A stretch of 64,000 nucleotides of DNA, from assembly GCA_039545355.1 (NCBI GenBank), contig BCJJ01000029.1, forward strand, positions 310,001 through 374,000, given 5' to 3'. Shown here piece by piece: positions 47,455 through 59,401 of the stretch (position 1 is its first letter; each line of letters starts with the position of its first letter). The DNA is from Trichosporon coremiiforme (taxonomy: Eukaryota; Basidiomycota; Tremellomycetes; Trichosporonales; Trichosporonaceae). The notes below the pieces were generated by a model. That model was not told the DNA's origin and did not search any database. It worked only from the letters and a program-made list of their open reading frames with translations. A program made the position numbers and the translations under genes.

Positions 47455-50081
47455 ATGCCGTCCGAAAAGTACCACGACGCCCAGACGGGTTACGTGAACG
47501 ACGACCTCGCGCATGCCGTCCAGGACGTTGTGCAGATTTCCCGCAACGGCTCGAGCCAAGCCCTGCCTTCCCGGGCCAGGCCAGCAGTCGAGCAGAACCC
47601 GTTCGAGGGCGGTGAGCTACTGGAGGCGTCGGGCCAGGTGCCGTCGTCTCGCCCGAAGTTTAAGAAGAGGTGAGTGCGCCGCGGCGTGTGTGTGTGGAAT
47701 GTTCGTCGCCAGACAGATTGAGACCCTGCCCTCTCGAGTTTGAGCTCCTTGTGAGGCGTACAGGTGTTATCGCTGTGCTGGCTGTGCTGGGGGTCGCGTG
47801 GCTCAGCGAAGTGGTCGAAGTGAGAGATGCCAGGCGTTCTTCAGCTCCGCCTCATGTGTGGTGACTGTGTACCATACGGCGGAAACTCCGGCGCTCCAGC
47901 CCTGGTCCAGATCGCACGAGCATCGTCTGAATCCCATTGCGGGGGACGAGTAAGGGTAGCTGGCGCTTTGGGCCGCTGGCGGTAGAACAGCATGAAGTCC
48001 CATGAGGGACAAAACACCCAAGCTCAGTTTCGTTCTCCCTTTGTCCCATTGGGACGTACGTTCATGAGTTCATGAGCCGCCATCGAGCAGTCCTCTCTTC
48101 TTCTCATCTACTCATTCTATTCGGGAACCAGTCGCTGACATGGCTTTCCGTCAACTGCGCGCATATCGCGATCAACGTGCCCAATCCTACCCCCAAACGC
48201 CATCCGACACCTTCCCGCCCTTGCCTTCGGTTCTCCTGGCCAACAGTTCGTCTGACGACCGAGATGGCAGGTCCAAGAGCGGCAGCAGCAGCGGACGGAC
48301 TCGCACCGAGGCCTCTAAGAAGAAGCACGACGCTCACAAGCTGTCTAAGGGCCAGAGCCGAGAGACGACGTCGAAGAAGGGTTCTCGCCACGCCGATGTG
48401 ATCGACCGATGGGACCCGACAGGCCTCGGCCATGCCAGTGAGTGGCCATAACGCCCCAATCGCATGTGACGGAGTGCTGACATCACAGTGTGGCATCAGT
48501 GAGCTACTCTCAGCCCAATGTATGTGTGTACTGACTTTCCAGCTCCGGACCGTACGACGCCGCTGCCCCGTCGCGCAACCTCCACGGACCTCAGACTAAG
48601 GCTCCCATGCATGCGTTCTCAGGTGTGCCCGTCGCCCCCGTCGCCGCGCCGGCCCGCCAGGCCTCGGCAATCTCGATCGGAACCACCCCCAACCCGCGAG
48701 AGGATAGTGGTGAGCAGGCGGTCGTCGGTGGCCGCCGGCCCAGTGGCGCTGCCGCTCGCCGCCGCTCTAGTGGAGGACTCTCGAACCCGTACTCCTCCAG
48801 CTTACCCGCTAGTGGCGGATTCTTCCCCGACACGCACCCCGAAGAGGCCGACGAGGGCGACTATGCCCGTCGGGAGCGTGACCGTCAGCGAGAGGAGAAG
48901 TACAGGGCGATGAAGGCCGCTTGGGGTATCGACACTCGTGAGTAGTTGCTGATGTTGTTTGAGCCATCGCTGACAGTTCCAGCTGAGCCATTCGAGGACT
49001 TTGGCTCCTCTCCGCGAGACGAGCCCGAGTGTAGGTTTACTCTTTAGGGTGACAACTGACCCAAAGTCATCGACTCGTTTGAACAATCCCGCAGCCCGCG
49101 CTCTCCCGGTGGCAAGAAGATCGGTTTCGGCGGCGCTCGCAGCCCGCCTATCAACGAGGAAAGCGCGGAAGACTTTGTCGGATCGCACCAGTCTCGGGGT
49201 TCGTTCTCTCGACCGGCTGGCGGCGTCAAACGCACGAAGAGCTTGATGCAGAGACTCAAAGGCATGGTGCGTCCTAAAACAGAAACAGCAGGGCAAACGC
49301 CACGACGGGTCCCTCGGTCTCAATCGATGTCGGCCGCTCCCGGCGCGTTCCCGACGCCGGATCAGAGTGGGAAGGGTGTGGGGTACGCTGGACACCTGGT
49401 TGGGGCTCAGGCAATGAGCCCAGGTGACGACGACGACTGGGATCCTCGCGTTGGTTACAGGCCAATCCCCCTCCGACACGAGCAAAGCAACGCACTCTGA
49501 GGAGTGTGTGGCTATTGCCTCGGCAGTGGTAGAAGTTGTGGTGGTGGCGGTGGCGGTGGAGTAGAAGGAAAGTTGTGTTCAGTGGAGAGGTGTAGTGGGG
49601 AGGAAGTGGACCGAGGGACAGCGATGCCCACAACCCGAACTTGTGGGTCTCGCTAATCACGTACCAGCGCGGAGACCGATCACACTCGCCCAACAAGCAC
49701 GGCAACGACGTTCCTCCCTTACCCTCATCGCCTGGATCTGCTCACGAGCGCATGCCCTCTGCTGGCCGCTCGCTGAGCCGAGGATCGAACGGCGGCGCGC
49801 GCGATTCGCCCACTAAGGGTTACGGTGATGAGCTCGAGCCGATCCAGTATGGCGCCGTCGAGGGCGCTGATGCCCGTGAGGAGCTCGAGAGCGAGTTCCC
49901 GTCCCGCCCTGCGTTCCCGCAACACAGGAGCAGCTCCGGCCACCCCGTCATGCCGGTCATGCCGGAGTTTGACGACCTGCACCAGACACGGTCCAACTCG
50001 TACTACGAGGTGCCGGCTGCCAGCGACATGAAGCGCAAAACCTCGATCGTGAAGCGGTTCAAGGACAGGGTCGCCAAATAA
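47455..50081 (+). CDS. PAL1: Pal1-family cell morphology/endocytosis protein
   Basis: Predicted 490 aa; exons 47455-47669, 48247-48437, 48489-48498, 48543-48937, 48983-49030, 49067-49266, 49668-50081. The Pal1 signature spans three exons: RHADVIDRWDPTGLGHA, then a 10-nt exon completing MWHH, then SGPYDAAAPSRNLHGP and KAPMHAF. An NPF motif (EQNPFEGG) near residue 48 fits a link to EH-domain endocytic proteins. An Arg/Glu helix (DYARRERDRQREEKYRAMK) and two basic ends (KRTKSLMQRLKGM, KRKTSIVKRFKDRVAK) follow. The family acts at growth sites and cortical endocytic patches. The last junction is uncertain: reading through the 49267 donor gives an alternative C-terminus ending at 49500. The first intron (577 nt) is long. 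Confidence 0.85.
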
Positions 50082-51379
50082 CATGTTGTGCCAGGTATAG
50101 CCTCTAGCTCCTCCCTCTCTACTGCTTCGTATTCTTCTCTTACCATCCTTCTCCTTCCGACCACCCCGCACCACTACATCAACTACGTACGCACCTTCCA
50201 CCTAATACCTATCTCTCCACCTAGTACCACTTCGCTTCCCCAGAGCCCCGAGGTTTTCATAGAAGAACGGCCTACACTAATGCAGTCACCGGTATCTTTT
50301 ATTTTCGTTTCTCCTTGTGTAGCGTGGTATGGATCTGTTAAAGCCTGCACAGCTATTTGCATCTTCTGCTAGCGCGATAGTGGCTCCGTCGGCTGTTGGT
50401 CGACGAGGAGGGCCTGTTGCCCACGCCGATCCCCCGACAAGCGGACGCTACCCCGCACTGGGCGTTATGCGGAGTGACGTGACCCATGCAGCACTTTGGC
50501 GTTATTCCGATGTTTATGCGAGGAACAGCCGCTTTGCTTGCGCAAACTCGCCGACAATGACCCGCTCCCCTCTGAATTCGACAGACCCGGCAGCTTACGG
50601 GTCGTGCGGCTCGCTTCCGGGACGCCTCCTACGGCGAATGCGGGAGAGAAAGGACGGGATACTGTGCGGAGTCAGGTATGATCCGACGATCAAGCATCCT
50701 TTGGACCAACGTGACGGGTGGGAAATGACGGTACAACAAGGTAATAGCAGGTCGGTGGGGCGTGTGACCTTCCCACAAAGCTTCGGGGGCAGCTGACGTT
50801 GACGGAGTTGGCCGAAATCTAGCGGAGCGTCTTCATTAGCGGGAAGCAGGTCCAAAACATGAGAGCTGCAGAGCAGGAGCAAAGAAGGAGCGCACGAGTG
50901 AATGAAGCTGGGTCACCCGGGCCGACTTTCCGGCCTGCCACCGTCGGGAGGCTAGCTTTCGGCTCGGCATGTTTTGGCATTCGTGCAGAAGAGTTCAATC
51001 GAGGATATTCCGCCACTGGCATCCCGATCCTCTGCTCTTCTGCACTCTGGGAATTCTGCGCTTCTGGGCTTCGGAGAAGCACGCGGAATGCCCGCGGCAC
51101 GTGTGTCGCTTGAGCAGACTGTTTTGTGCGTTTTCGTCGCTGCGCTACGTCGTCCCGAAGCCTGAAGCACCTGCGAGGCCATGGGGACAGCGTGGCCCGC
51201 TCAGTTTTTCCGCACACGACCGCCGACCGCACATGGTCCACTCGCCCTCACCCACAACCTGAGGCTATTCTGCCGGTCTACGTCCCGCCGCAGTAGGAGC
51301 AACAGAGGGAAGCCTCGGGATATATATATACTCGGGCCATTTTAGCCACCCTGCTTCCCGTCCCCCACACGCATACACC
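50082..51379. other. Intergenic region without recognisable gene
   Basis: 50082-50230 is the CT-rich PAL1 3' flank. The middle part has only short, domain-free frames on both strands. The right end is the promoter of the dioxygenase-like gene. Confidence 0.4.
51320..51330 (+). promoter_or_regulatory. TATA box of the dioxygenase-like gene
   Basis: An ATATATATATA run 50-60 bp upstream of the ATG at 51380, in otherwise GC-rich sequence. It is the clearest TATA element of the window and suggests a regulated promoter. Confidence 0.6.
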
Positions 51380-52440
51380 ATGCCGGCACCCACTGCGACG
51401 ACAACGACAGCGACCGAGCAGCCGACGCTCAAGCTCCGCGGCTCCAAGACGCAGGCGTCAACTGCCGTCTTCCCGGACCTCGAGGCCAAGGGCGTGAGTA
51501 ACACGGGCCATCGTTACCATTGTTGACATTTCAGTACGCGGTGATCAAGAATGTGATCCCCCGCGAGCGCGCCGAGGCCTACGCCTCCGAGATGTACGCC
51601 TGGCTCGAGTCCTTCGGCAAGGGCTTTGACCGCAACGACCGCAGCACATGGAAGCCAGAGCACCTGCCCATCTTCGAGCGTGGCGGTCTGTACCACCGCT
51701 ACGGCGTGGGCCATGAGCAGTTTGCCTGGGACATCCGCTCCGAGCCCGGCGTCGTGGACGCCTTCGCCAAGATCTGGGGCACGGACGAGCTCCTCGTCTC
51801 GTTCGACAGTGCGAACATCTCGCTGCCGTTCGGGGACTCGCTGAACGCCGACCTGGCGAAGCCGTGGCCGCACTGCGACCAGTCGCCTACCCGGCCGTGG
51901 CTGCACTGCGTCCAGGGCATTGTGAACCTGCACGAGAACGGGCCCGACGACGGCGGCCTCATGGTGCTCGAAGGCAGCACGCCGCTCTTCGAGCAGTTCT
52001 TCAAGGAGCACCAGGACCTCATGCCCGAGGGCGGCTGGAACACGGGCGACTGGTACGACCACAAGAACGACTCCAGCCTGCAGTGGTTCTACGACCGCGG
52101 CTGCAAGTGGAAGAAGGTCGAGGCCGGTCCCGGCGATCTGATCCTGTGGGACAGCAGGACAGTGCACTACGGCGACGTTGCGCGCGGCTCCGAGCCCCGC
52201 ATCGCGACGTATGTGTGCTACAAGCCTGCGGCCGACATTTCGGAGCAGATGCTGAAGGAGAAGAAGGAGGCGTTCGAGAACTGCTGGGGCAGCACGCATG
52301 ACCCCATCAACTTCCGCATCACGGCGCACCATAGCCCGACCCGCGGGTGGAAGCTGGAGGAGGGAGAGAGGACCCTCCCGAGACAGAGGCCCGTGCTGTC
52401 TGAGCGCGCCCTCAAGCTGGCCGGCGTCAAGGCGTACTAG
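51380..52440 (+). CDS. Phytanoyl-CoA dioxygenase (PhyH)-family 2-oxoglutarate/Fe(II) oxygenase
   Basis: Predicted 339 aa in two exons, 51380-51493 and 51535-52440. Iron ligands are visible as HCD (residues about 151-153, in WPHCDQSPTRPWLHC) and a distal His in DSRTVHYGDVARGSEPR, whose Arg would hold 2-oxoglutarate. Between them is a Gly-rich turn (DDGGLMVLEGST). A Thr-rich N-terminal stretch precedes the domain; no clear peroxisomal targeting signal ends the protein (VKAY), so a true peroxisomal phytanoyl-CoA hydroxylase is not supported. The substrate is unknown. The 3' end converges on the GNAT gene with 215 bp between stops. Confidence 0.87.
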
Positions 52441-52655
52441 ATACCCCTCACTCGTTGTAATGATTGCATGATACCTTTGATGACCCGCTACGGATTATAT
52501 ACAGGGGAAGGAGCGGACAGCGTTCGGTAGGTTTCGGTCCGAGATAAGGTCGGGCTACACATCGGTTGGAGCGGTTCGAGATGGAGCGGCGTCAGGAGCG
52601 CGAGGACGCTGAGACAGCGAGGTGTGCGGCGTTGCGGTGTGCGTGTCGATGGGCT

Positions 52656-53108
52656 TTACTTCTTCCCAAAGTTGTGCGTGTAGTGGACGAACGGCGTCTT
52701 CTCCCCGACCTTGGTGTATAGCAGCTGTGCGCGGTGGTTAAAGTGCTGAGTGAGCCAGTACACCTTGCACGCGCCCGCCTTCTCCGCCTCTGCAAAGCAG
52801 TACTCCATGAGTTTGCGCCCGGTGCCCTTGTTGCGCACGTTGGGGTCCACGAACAGGTCATGCAGGTACACAATGTCGTTGACGGAGCCCGTGTAGATGT
52901 GCGGCATCCACGTCACGAACCCGGAGAGCTGTCCGTCCGGCTCCTCGGCGACGGCACCGTAGAGCTCGACGTTCGGGTCAAGCATGCGCTTGAACGTGAG
53001 CGCTGTCGCCTCCTCGGGGATTGTGCGCTCGTAGTATTGGTTGTAGCCTTCCCAGAGCTCGCGCCAGCGGGACTCGTCTCTGGCTTCGATGGGTCGGATC
53101 GTCGTCAT
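52656..53108 (-). CDS. GNAT-family N-acetyltransferase
   Basis: Single-exon protein of 150 aa, ending in GKK. It has the GNAT order: N-terminal IRPIEARDESRWRELW, a central strand GFVTWMPH, then LHDLFVDPNVRNKGTGRKLM, which is the acetyl-CoA loop (R-N-K-G-T-G-R), and a C-terminal helix-strand NHRAQLLYTKVG. Small-molecule or polyamine substrates are common in this subfamily; which one applies is unknown. It is among the few intron-less genes here. Start is divergent from the glutaredoxin gene. Confidence 0.9.
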   Translation of the reverse strand: MTTIRPIEARDESRWRELWEGYNQYYERTIPEEATALTFKRMLDPNVELYGAVAEEPDGQLSGFVTWMPHIYTGSVNDIVYLHDLFVDPNVRNKGTGRKLMEYCFAEAEKAGACKVYWLTQHFNHRAQLLYTKVGEKTPFVHYTHNFGKK

Positions 53109-53871
53109 CGTTGTGAGAGTGCTGTAGTTTGGATGTAGAGAAGTAATGTGAGAGAAGTAATGTGCTCAAGCGAGGTCGCTTACGTCACTCGCGAATGGAT
53201 AGAGGAGGGAGTGAGGATCAAAGTTGATGAGATGCGGCTGAAGATGTCGATCTCATATATCTGCGGCGGTGGGCGGCGCATCGGTCAACTCCATCCCATG
53301 ACGACTCAAGTCTTGCGGCTAATCGCGCCAATCTGTTGGGTGTATCGAGTCGGTTCCTCTACAGTGCTCGTCGTTGTTGTCTGGCACAATCAGGCATTTC
53401 TGTTTGTCCCCGGCATACCTCGGATAGAGCGCCTGATGCGGCCAAACCTCGCCAAACGCGAGATACCAGATCAGCTGAGTCCTCGACGTTTTCAAGGATC
53501 CGAGAGGCGTACAAGAGGTACAGTCACCTGGCGGCCCACTTTGGGCAGATGACCGATGGCATCACGGACCTGATAACGGAGCCTTGATCGGCCGATGACT
53601 TGTTTATCGCTCTGATTTTCTGCAGCCTGTCGCTGTGATGCAGAGCTCGCGCTCCCCGAGCGCTGTCAAACCTATGCAGTGACCATGATGCACCAAGTAT
53701 GTGCTCATGTAGACCTGCTTCGCCGCAGGCCGATTCCGAATACGTCATACCCGGACTTAGGCCGATGGCGATGGCGCGAGCCGGTTTTACTCCCGGTCCT
53801 GGGGAGCCGGGTTACGCACCCATCTTGCTAATCATTACCACGCCGCGTCTCAGTCTCCACTCGACATATTC
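53109..53871. promoter_or_regulatory. Divergent GNAT / glutaredoxin intergenic region
   Basis: 763 bp without a supported gene. A TCATATATCTG word near 53252 is a possible TATA element for the minus-strand gene. The glutaredoxin side has no obvious element. Confidence 0.35.
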
Positions 53872-54849
53872 ATGTTCGCCGCTCGCCGCCTGGCAACTGT
53901 CTCTTCGCACTTCGCCTCTGTCTCCGCTCCCCGCGCTACCCTCGCCGCGACCGCCCGTCCCCAGCTCTTCGCTGCTTCCCCCCGCAACTCCGCCAAAGTG
54001 GGCTCCTCATTCTCCTCCGCCGCATCTCCCGAGGCCATGTCCGAGGCTAAGACTCTTGTCGACAACGCCATCAAGGACAACGACGTCCTGGTGTTCTCCA
54101 AGTCGTACTGCCCTGTGCGTATCCCGAGGTCCTAGCTACGCTGGCAACGAGGTCCGACCTGCTGGGCGCATGTTGAGGTGTACTTTCCTGGTTCCGAGCT
54201 GACCTCATCGCAGTACTGCAGGCGCGCTAAGGCCATCCTTGAGGACATCACCCCGGATGTCAAGGTCTACGAGTGAGTTGATACACATCTTCCCTTACGA
54301 CGTGTACAAGCTGACCAATCCAGGCTTGACGAGATGGAGGATGGATGTGCGTAACAGATAACGACAGCATGGCGATTGTAACTGACTTCCAGCTGTTATC
54401 CAGCAGTACCTCAAGTCGCTGAACGGACAGGGCACCGTCCCCCACGTCTACATCAAGCAGCACGTGAGTAGGAAAACGAGAGGGAAGAGGAATCCCCCTT
54501 CGAAGCTCAAAAGGGAAGGTGGAGAACCTGGCTTGCTGCATAGATGGGAGGGAAGGCGTACAGTTCTCTTTCTGTGGAGCCAGCGGGTACCCCTCCTTAT
54601 AGTGGTCAGGAGGAAAGCAGCGTCTGTCTACGTTACGTCGATCCTCGAGAGAGAGGTGTTAGCCTCCCTCATGGAAAGAGAAGACAGCGCGGGACTCATC
54701 CATTCATCTCGAAGCTCGGAGGGGCTTGTCCAGCTTCCGTTCAGCCTATATCACATTTTGCGACACAAGCTGACGCTCAGTTCATCGGTGGCTGCTCCGA
54801 CCTCCAGGCCATCCCCAAGAACCAGCTTGTCAAGCAGATCAAGGGTTAA
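53872..54849 (+). CDS. Dithiol glutaredoxin (CPYC), probably mitochondrial and cytosolic
   Basis: Predicted 154 aa in five exons: 53872-54114, 54214-54272, 54324-54346, 54393-54463, 54781-54849. The active site CPYC is split by intron 1 (SKSYCP | YCRRAK). Further landmarks: TVPHVYIKQH with the cis-Pro, and FIGGCSDL, which binds glutathione. The first 54 residues are Arg/Ser/Ala-rich without acidic residues (MFAARRLATVSSHFASVS...), a typical mitochondrial presequence; the second ATG (MSEAKTLVDNAI, residue 55) would give a cytosolic enzyme of about 100 aa, as known for yeast Grx2. It reduces disulfides and glutathione mixed disulfides. The last intron is 317 nt, longer than the others. Confidence 0.94.
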
Positions 54850-56508
54850 GCGCTGAGCTCTGCTCTGTGCGTCACGGAGCGCCGCGCCGCACGATCCGGC
54901 GCCAGTGCGTGTTGCGCACGATCCTTAGACATCACGTGAAACTGTCTCGATGCTAGAGAATGAAAGAAGGAACCGTGTGGACCCGAAAGCTGTCGAGAGC
55001 GAGCCGCGCAAGCTACCCATCTCTCGGTCGCAGAGGACAGCGAGCGACGCGGGCAAAGGCGACACAACTTACGCTCGAGCGCGGACCGGTCCTAGACCTT
55101 GGTCCAGATTGCGCTCGGACACCACTGACGCCCCGACTCTCTATGCTGTGCTCAAGAAAGGCTTCGATTCCGATTGGTCGATGCGGTAAACGTCGGTGAG
55201 AGGAAGGGCGTTGGTCATTAACCTCGGCCTGCTTCTCACGTCCACGGCCCAACACAGACAGAACTTGGCCTTGGATGGACGACTAACGAACAGACAATCA
55301 GCCCGCTCGTAGCAGTGGAATCCTCATCTCTTGAGAGCAAGTAGGGGAGCCTCGTGTTTGACATGTGCAGACAGCATGGCTCGGCGATCCGCCATGAAAC
55401 AGAGGCATTCGTTGAGCCGCGTTGAGCCGACTGGCCGACAAAAAAATCGAAAAATCGAAAATGACAGACAGGGATCGGAAGGGATGTTGGAAACCAGGCT
55501 CGGCCATCTAGGCGTTGTCCGCGTGAGGTTTCCAAGTCGCCGTGCTCGGCATCGGATGTGATTCGTAGATGAGCGAGGAATGCATCAAGTAAGGGGTGCA
55601 GGGTGGAGGGAGCGCGTGGAACCATCGAAGATCTATGCAGTAAAATTAGCTGAGCGGCATGAGGGGGGCGCGTGTAAAAGCAGCACCCGAAGTCGGAGGG
55701 ATCATTGTCCTGGTGAGAGAGTCGAGTGACATGGGAGGGGTGCATACTAAAGGCTCTGTATGCTGTCTGTGTCTTCCTGGGTGCACACGCTCAGAGGCTG
55801 TGGATGGGGGTGCTGCAGTGCTGCAGTGCTGCAGTGCTGCAGTGCTGGAGCGGCATGGGCGTGTGAGGGCGTGGGAGGCGCAGGGAAGACGCTGGGCGCT
55901 GGAGGGGCGTTGGGAGATCAGGTGACTGGAGTGTTTTCCAAAAGTGGGGGTCAGCCAAGTCAGGGCGCGCAGGGCGCGGTGGGCCCCGGATGCGAAATAC
56001 GTTAACACGACCCTCCCAAAGGCCAAAAGCTCATCGGCAGCCACGACGGGATTGTAAATCCAGCTCTAACACTTTTCCATACCGTGCACACCCAGCCAGC
56101 CAGCCAGTGTACCCAGCATACGACCACCGCGAACGACGCCCTTTCCACCGTTGCTGCTGATCCGCGCATCCGCGTCTGTGTCGTCGTCGCCTTCTTGTTC
56201 CTTCTCAACAATTGACAGCGACACCTTCCCCCGATCACATCCCTGCGACGACTGCCGCCGTTATCGACGCAACCCACAAGCGGCGTCTAATCTTTGATAT
56301 TCAGGATTGATCCGCGCATCCCCCTTTTTATCAGTGTGTCATCCAGCTGCCTGCCCCTCCGTTTCGTCTTCCCCGCCCCGACCTGCTCGTCCTCCCAAGG
56401 CGTCAGACGGCTCGACATCGAAACACACACGATCTCGAAACCTCGTCGTCGCTCCATCCCCCCATCCTTGAACACGCACACACCTTCCCCCCGCACACTC
56501 AACACACT
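54850..56508. other. Intergenic region upstream of second Zn2Cys6 gene
   Basis: About 1.66 kb without a supported gene. Contains the 8-bp tandem repeat at 55810-55841. From about 56040 the + strand turns CT/CA-rich, typical of a long leader of the regulator starting at 56509. Confidence 0.4.
55810..55841 (+). repeat. Tandem GTGCTGCA octamer (x4)
   Basis: Four perfect copies of GTGCTGCA followed by a degenerate fifth (GTGCTGGA). Each junction forms a CTGCAG palindrome. Confidence 0.9.
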
Positions 56509-59401
56509 ATGGATGCTGCCCGCTTCGCGGCTCCGGGTGCGAACGCCGCGGGCCCCTCCCAGCCACCGCAGCGCCAGCCAGCCAAGAAGCGCGCTCGTAA
56601 CAGCCCCGACGGCCCCGGCCGAACAGCGACGGGGACGACGGGGGCCGGCGACCTTTCCAAAGTCCGAGCCTTTGCTGCATGCCGAGCATGTCGGCAGAAG
56701 AAGGTCAAGTGCCTGCCCGGCCCGTCGTCCGGCGTGAACGGCAACGCTGCATGCCAGCAGTGCATCATGTCCGGCGCCGAGTGCGAGTACCAGCCGACGC
56801 GCGACCGTGCAGCCTACTCGCGCGCATACGTGCAGGACCTGTCTGGTCGAGTGCAGCAGCTCGAGGCGTTGCAGAGCCGCCTCCTCCCGCTGCTGACCGC
56901 TTTCGAGGGCGGAAAGCTCGAGAACCTCGTCACGGCCAAGACCGAGCCGCGGTCCATGAGCGACGACGAGCGCGACATGAACGGCGACTCGCGCCCCCAC
57001 TCTCCCCGCGGAGACGACGATGACGACGAGGGCCGCCGCTACACTCAGGACGACCGTGGCAACTTCCGCTGGATTGGCCCTTCCAACACACTTTCCCTCC
57101 TCGACTCTTTCGACCAGGAGATCAAGGCCCAGCCGTCCCGCGTCACGTACCGCCCGGTGCACGACTCGACGCGAGCTTCGTCCCCCGCAGACTCGGCGCA
57201 CCCGTATTTCGGCCCTGTCGCTGGTGCGGGTGTCATTCGCGCTCTCCCAGGCGTCGAGGAGGTGACGTTCCCACCAAGGGCGGATGCTGAGGCCATGGTC
57301 GACGCATACTTTGCCGAGGTCCACCCCGTCCTTCCCGTCTTGCTGGAGCCCGACTTCCGACGCCGATTGAACCGCGCGCTCGACTGTGCCGAGGCAGGCG
57401 ACTTTGGATCCATCCGTGCAGGCGTGAGTACAGCTTAGCACGCTCGCAGAGTTAGCTGACAAATCAGTTCCTTGCAGTTGTGTTCGCCGTGTTTGCGCTC
57501 GGAGAGCGTGTGCTGGTCACGTCGCGTGCGTGGCAGCGCGAGCGCACCAAGCAGCGCAACAATGAGCCCGAGGGCGAGACGATCCAGCCGGGCGATGCCG
57601 AGGCCGGTGTCATCTGGTTCGAGCGGAGTCAGGTTCTCCACTTCTCGTCGTACCGCGAGGTCGACCTGTACCAGGTGCAGTGCCTGACGCTGCAGTCTGC
57701 GTTCCAGTCTGCCGTGAACGACATGCCCATGAGCTGGCTGCTCGCGAGTCAGGCGCTCCGTGTTGCCCAGGACATTGGATTGCATGTGAGTATCTAAGAG
57801 ATATATTGTTCGCTGACGTCAGTTCGACGCTCCGAGATTCAAGGTCTCGCTGCAGGTCAAGCAGCTCGGCGCGCGTGTGTGGTGGTCCGTGTACGGTCTG
57901 GAGCGAATGATCAGCATCACGCTCGGCCGCCCCGTCTGTGTCGACGACCAGGATATGGACATCTCCTACCCCCTCGCCGTCGACGACGAGACGCTGTTCA
58001 ATCTCGGCGAGGCACTGACCGAGGAGGCGGGTAACCTGCCCGAGGAGCCGGCGGACTGCACGATGTCGGGTTTTGTCGCACTCACGAAGCTGGCCAAGAT
58101 CGCCGGCCGTGTCGCACAGCTGCTGTATCGCCCGAACCACTCGCGCTCGATTTCGGACCAGCAGTGGGCCGAGAACCAGCAGAAGACGATCGACAAGCTC
58201 GACCGCCTCCTCCGGGACTGGTTACAGAACGAAGTTGTAAGCTTAGAGATCGGTGTTTCGAAGCTGACAGCAGCCGCAAAAATACAAGGACGCATCGTCG
58301 TCTCGCCCCATCTCGCTCATGTCGGCGGCGCTCAGCAATGGCTACTTTGCCGTGCTTCTGACGCTGCACCGCAACCTGCTCCCTTCGAACCCGGCGTTCG
58401 CTCGTCCGCGCCCCAACCCGTCGTCACAGTCGCTCGCGCACTGCGTCGACGCCGCGCGCTCCGTCATCCACGTCGCGACGCAGTCTCGCGTCCTCGTGCC
58501 CGTGTCGCACCACCTGGCTGTCTTCTGCCAGTACCTGTGGAGCTCGGCTGTCATCTTGCTTCTGTGCGAGACCCGCGCGCGCGAGCAGATCGTCATCGAC
58601 GCGGTCGGCGCGCACGTCGAGTCGTGCCACCAGGCGCTACGTGCTCTCGAGCCTGTGTGGCCAGGATGCAGGAAGCTGCGACAGCTGCTGACCGAGGTCG
58701 AGGCGCAGGCGAAGCAAGTCCGCGCCGCCGCGGCCAGGCCGAAGAAACGCCCGTCGTCCAAGGATCGCTCCAACTCGGCCAAGAAGGTGCAGGGAGCTGC
58801 TCCGAATGCCCCTCCCCAGTGGCAGCAGCCCCAGCAGGCTCCGCCCCTGACTGCAAACCAGGTGTACAGCCTCAGCCATGGGGGTGTCAACAACCCCGCC
58901 CTCGCGCCCGGTCTCGACGGCACGTTTAACCTCTTCGACGTGGGCGACATGAACTTTGACGGCCTCGAGATGCTCAACGCCTTCACGTCTGATGCCTGGG
59001 CCGTGCCGACGACTCAGTCGCCCCTGGAGGCAGGCAGCAACACGGGCCAAACACCGACGTCCACCGGCCCCGCGGCGCCGGGCCAGTCGCAGTCGATGCC
59101 CGCCCCCTCCGCGCCGGTCGGCAACGGCAGTGGGCTGGGAAGCATGCTGAACCCCTCGCCGGGTAACCCGCGCTCCCGCGTCCTCGGCAGTGTGTCCAGC
59201 GACAGCAGTGCCCCGCTCGCCGGTCTCCCCAGCCCGAGTGCAGCAGCCACAGCGACCGCGAACTGGTTCACGGCGGGATTGGGACAGAATGCGGCCCCGT
59301 CGCCGGGTCCGGCGCCCAACGAGCTGGCGGAGATGTGGGCGCAGATCGCGGGCAACAGCTTTGACTGGGGGGCGGACCCGAACGTGCCGTTCAATATCTA
59401 G
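56509..59401 (+). CDS. Zn2Cys6 transcription factor with fungal-specific domain
   Basis: Predicted 924 aa in four exons: 56509-57423, 57468-57785, 57823-58236, 58274-59401. The zinc cluster is at about residues 58-91, C-x2-C-x6-C, then a long 13-residue loop before the last three cysteines. A basic stretch precedes it (KKRARN) and a leucine-rich linker coiled coil follows (VQDLSGRVQQLEALQSRLL). The fungal-specific middle domain runs from VDAYFAEVHPVLPVLLEPDF through WLLASQALRVAQDIGLH and RVWWSVYGLERMISITLGRP to about residue 680. The C-terminal 230 residues are Pro/Ser/Gln/Ala-rich with an activation-like FNLFDVGDMNFDGLEML patch and a final FDWGADPNVPFNI. Targets are unknown. Confidence 0.9.

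Noticed and set aside
54464..54780. Open frame within the last glutaredoxin intron
   Set aside because: The flanking exons splice in frame to give the canonical glutaredoxin C-terminus, and the intron frame has no domain.
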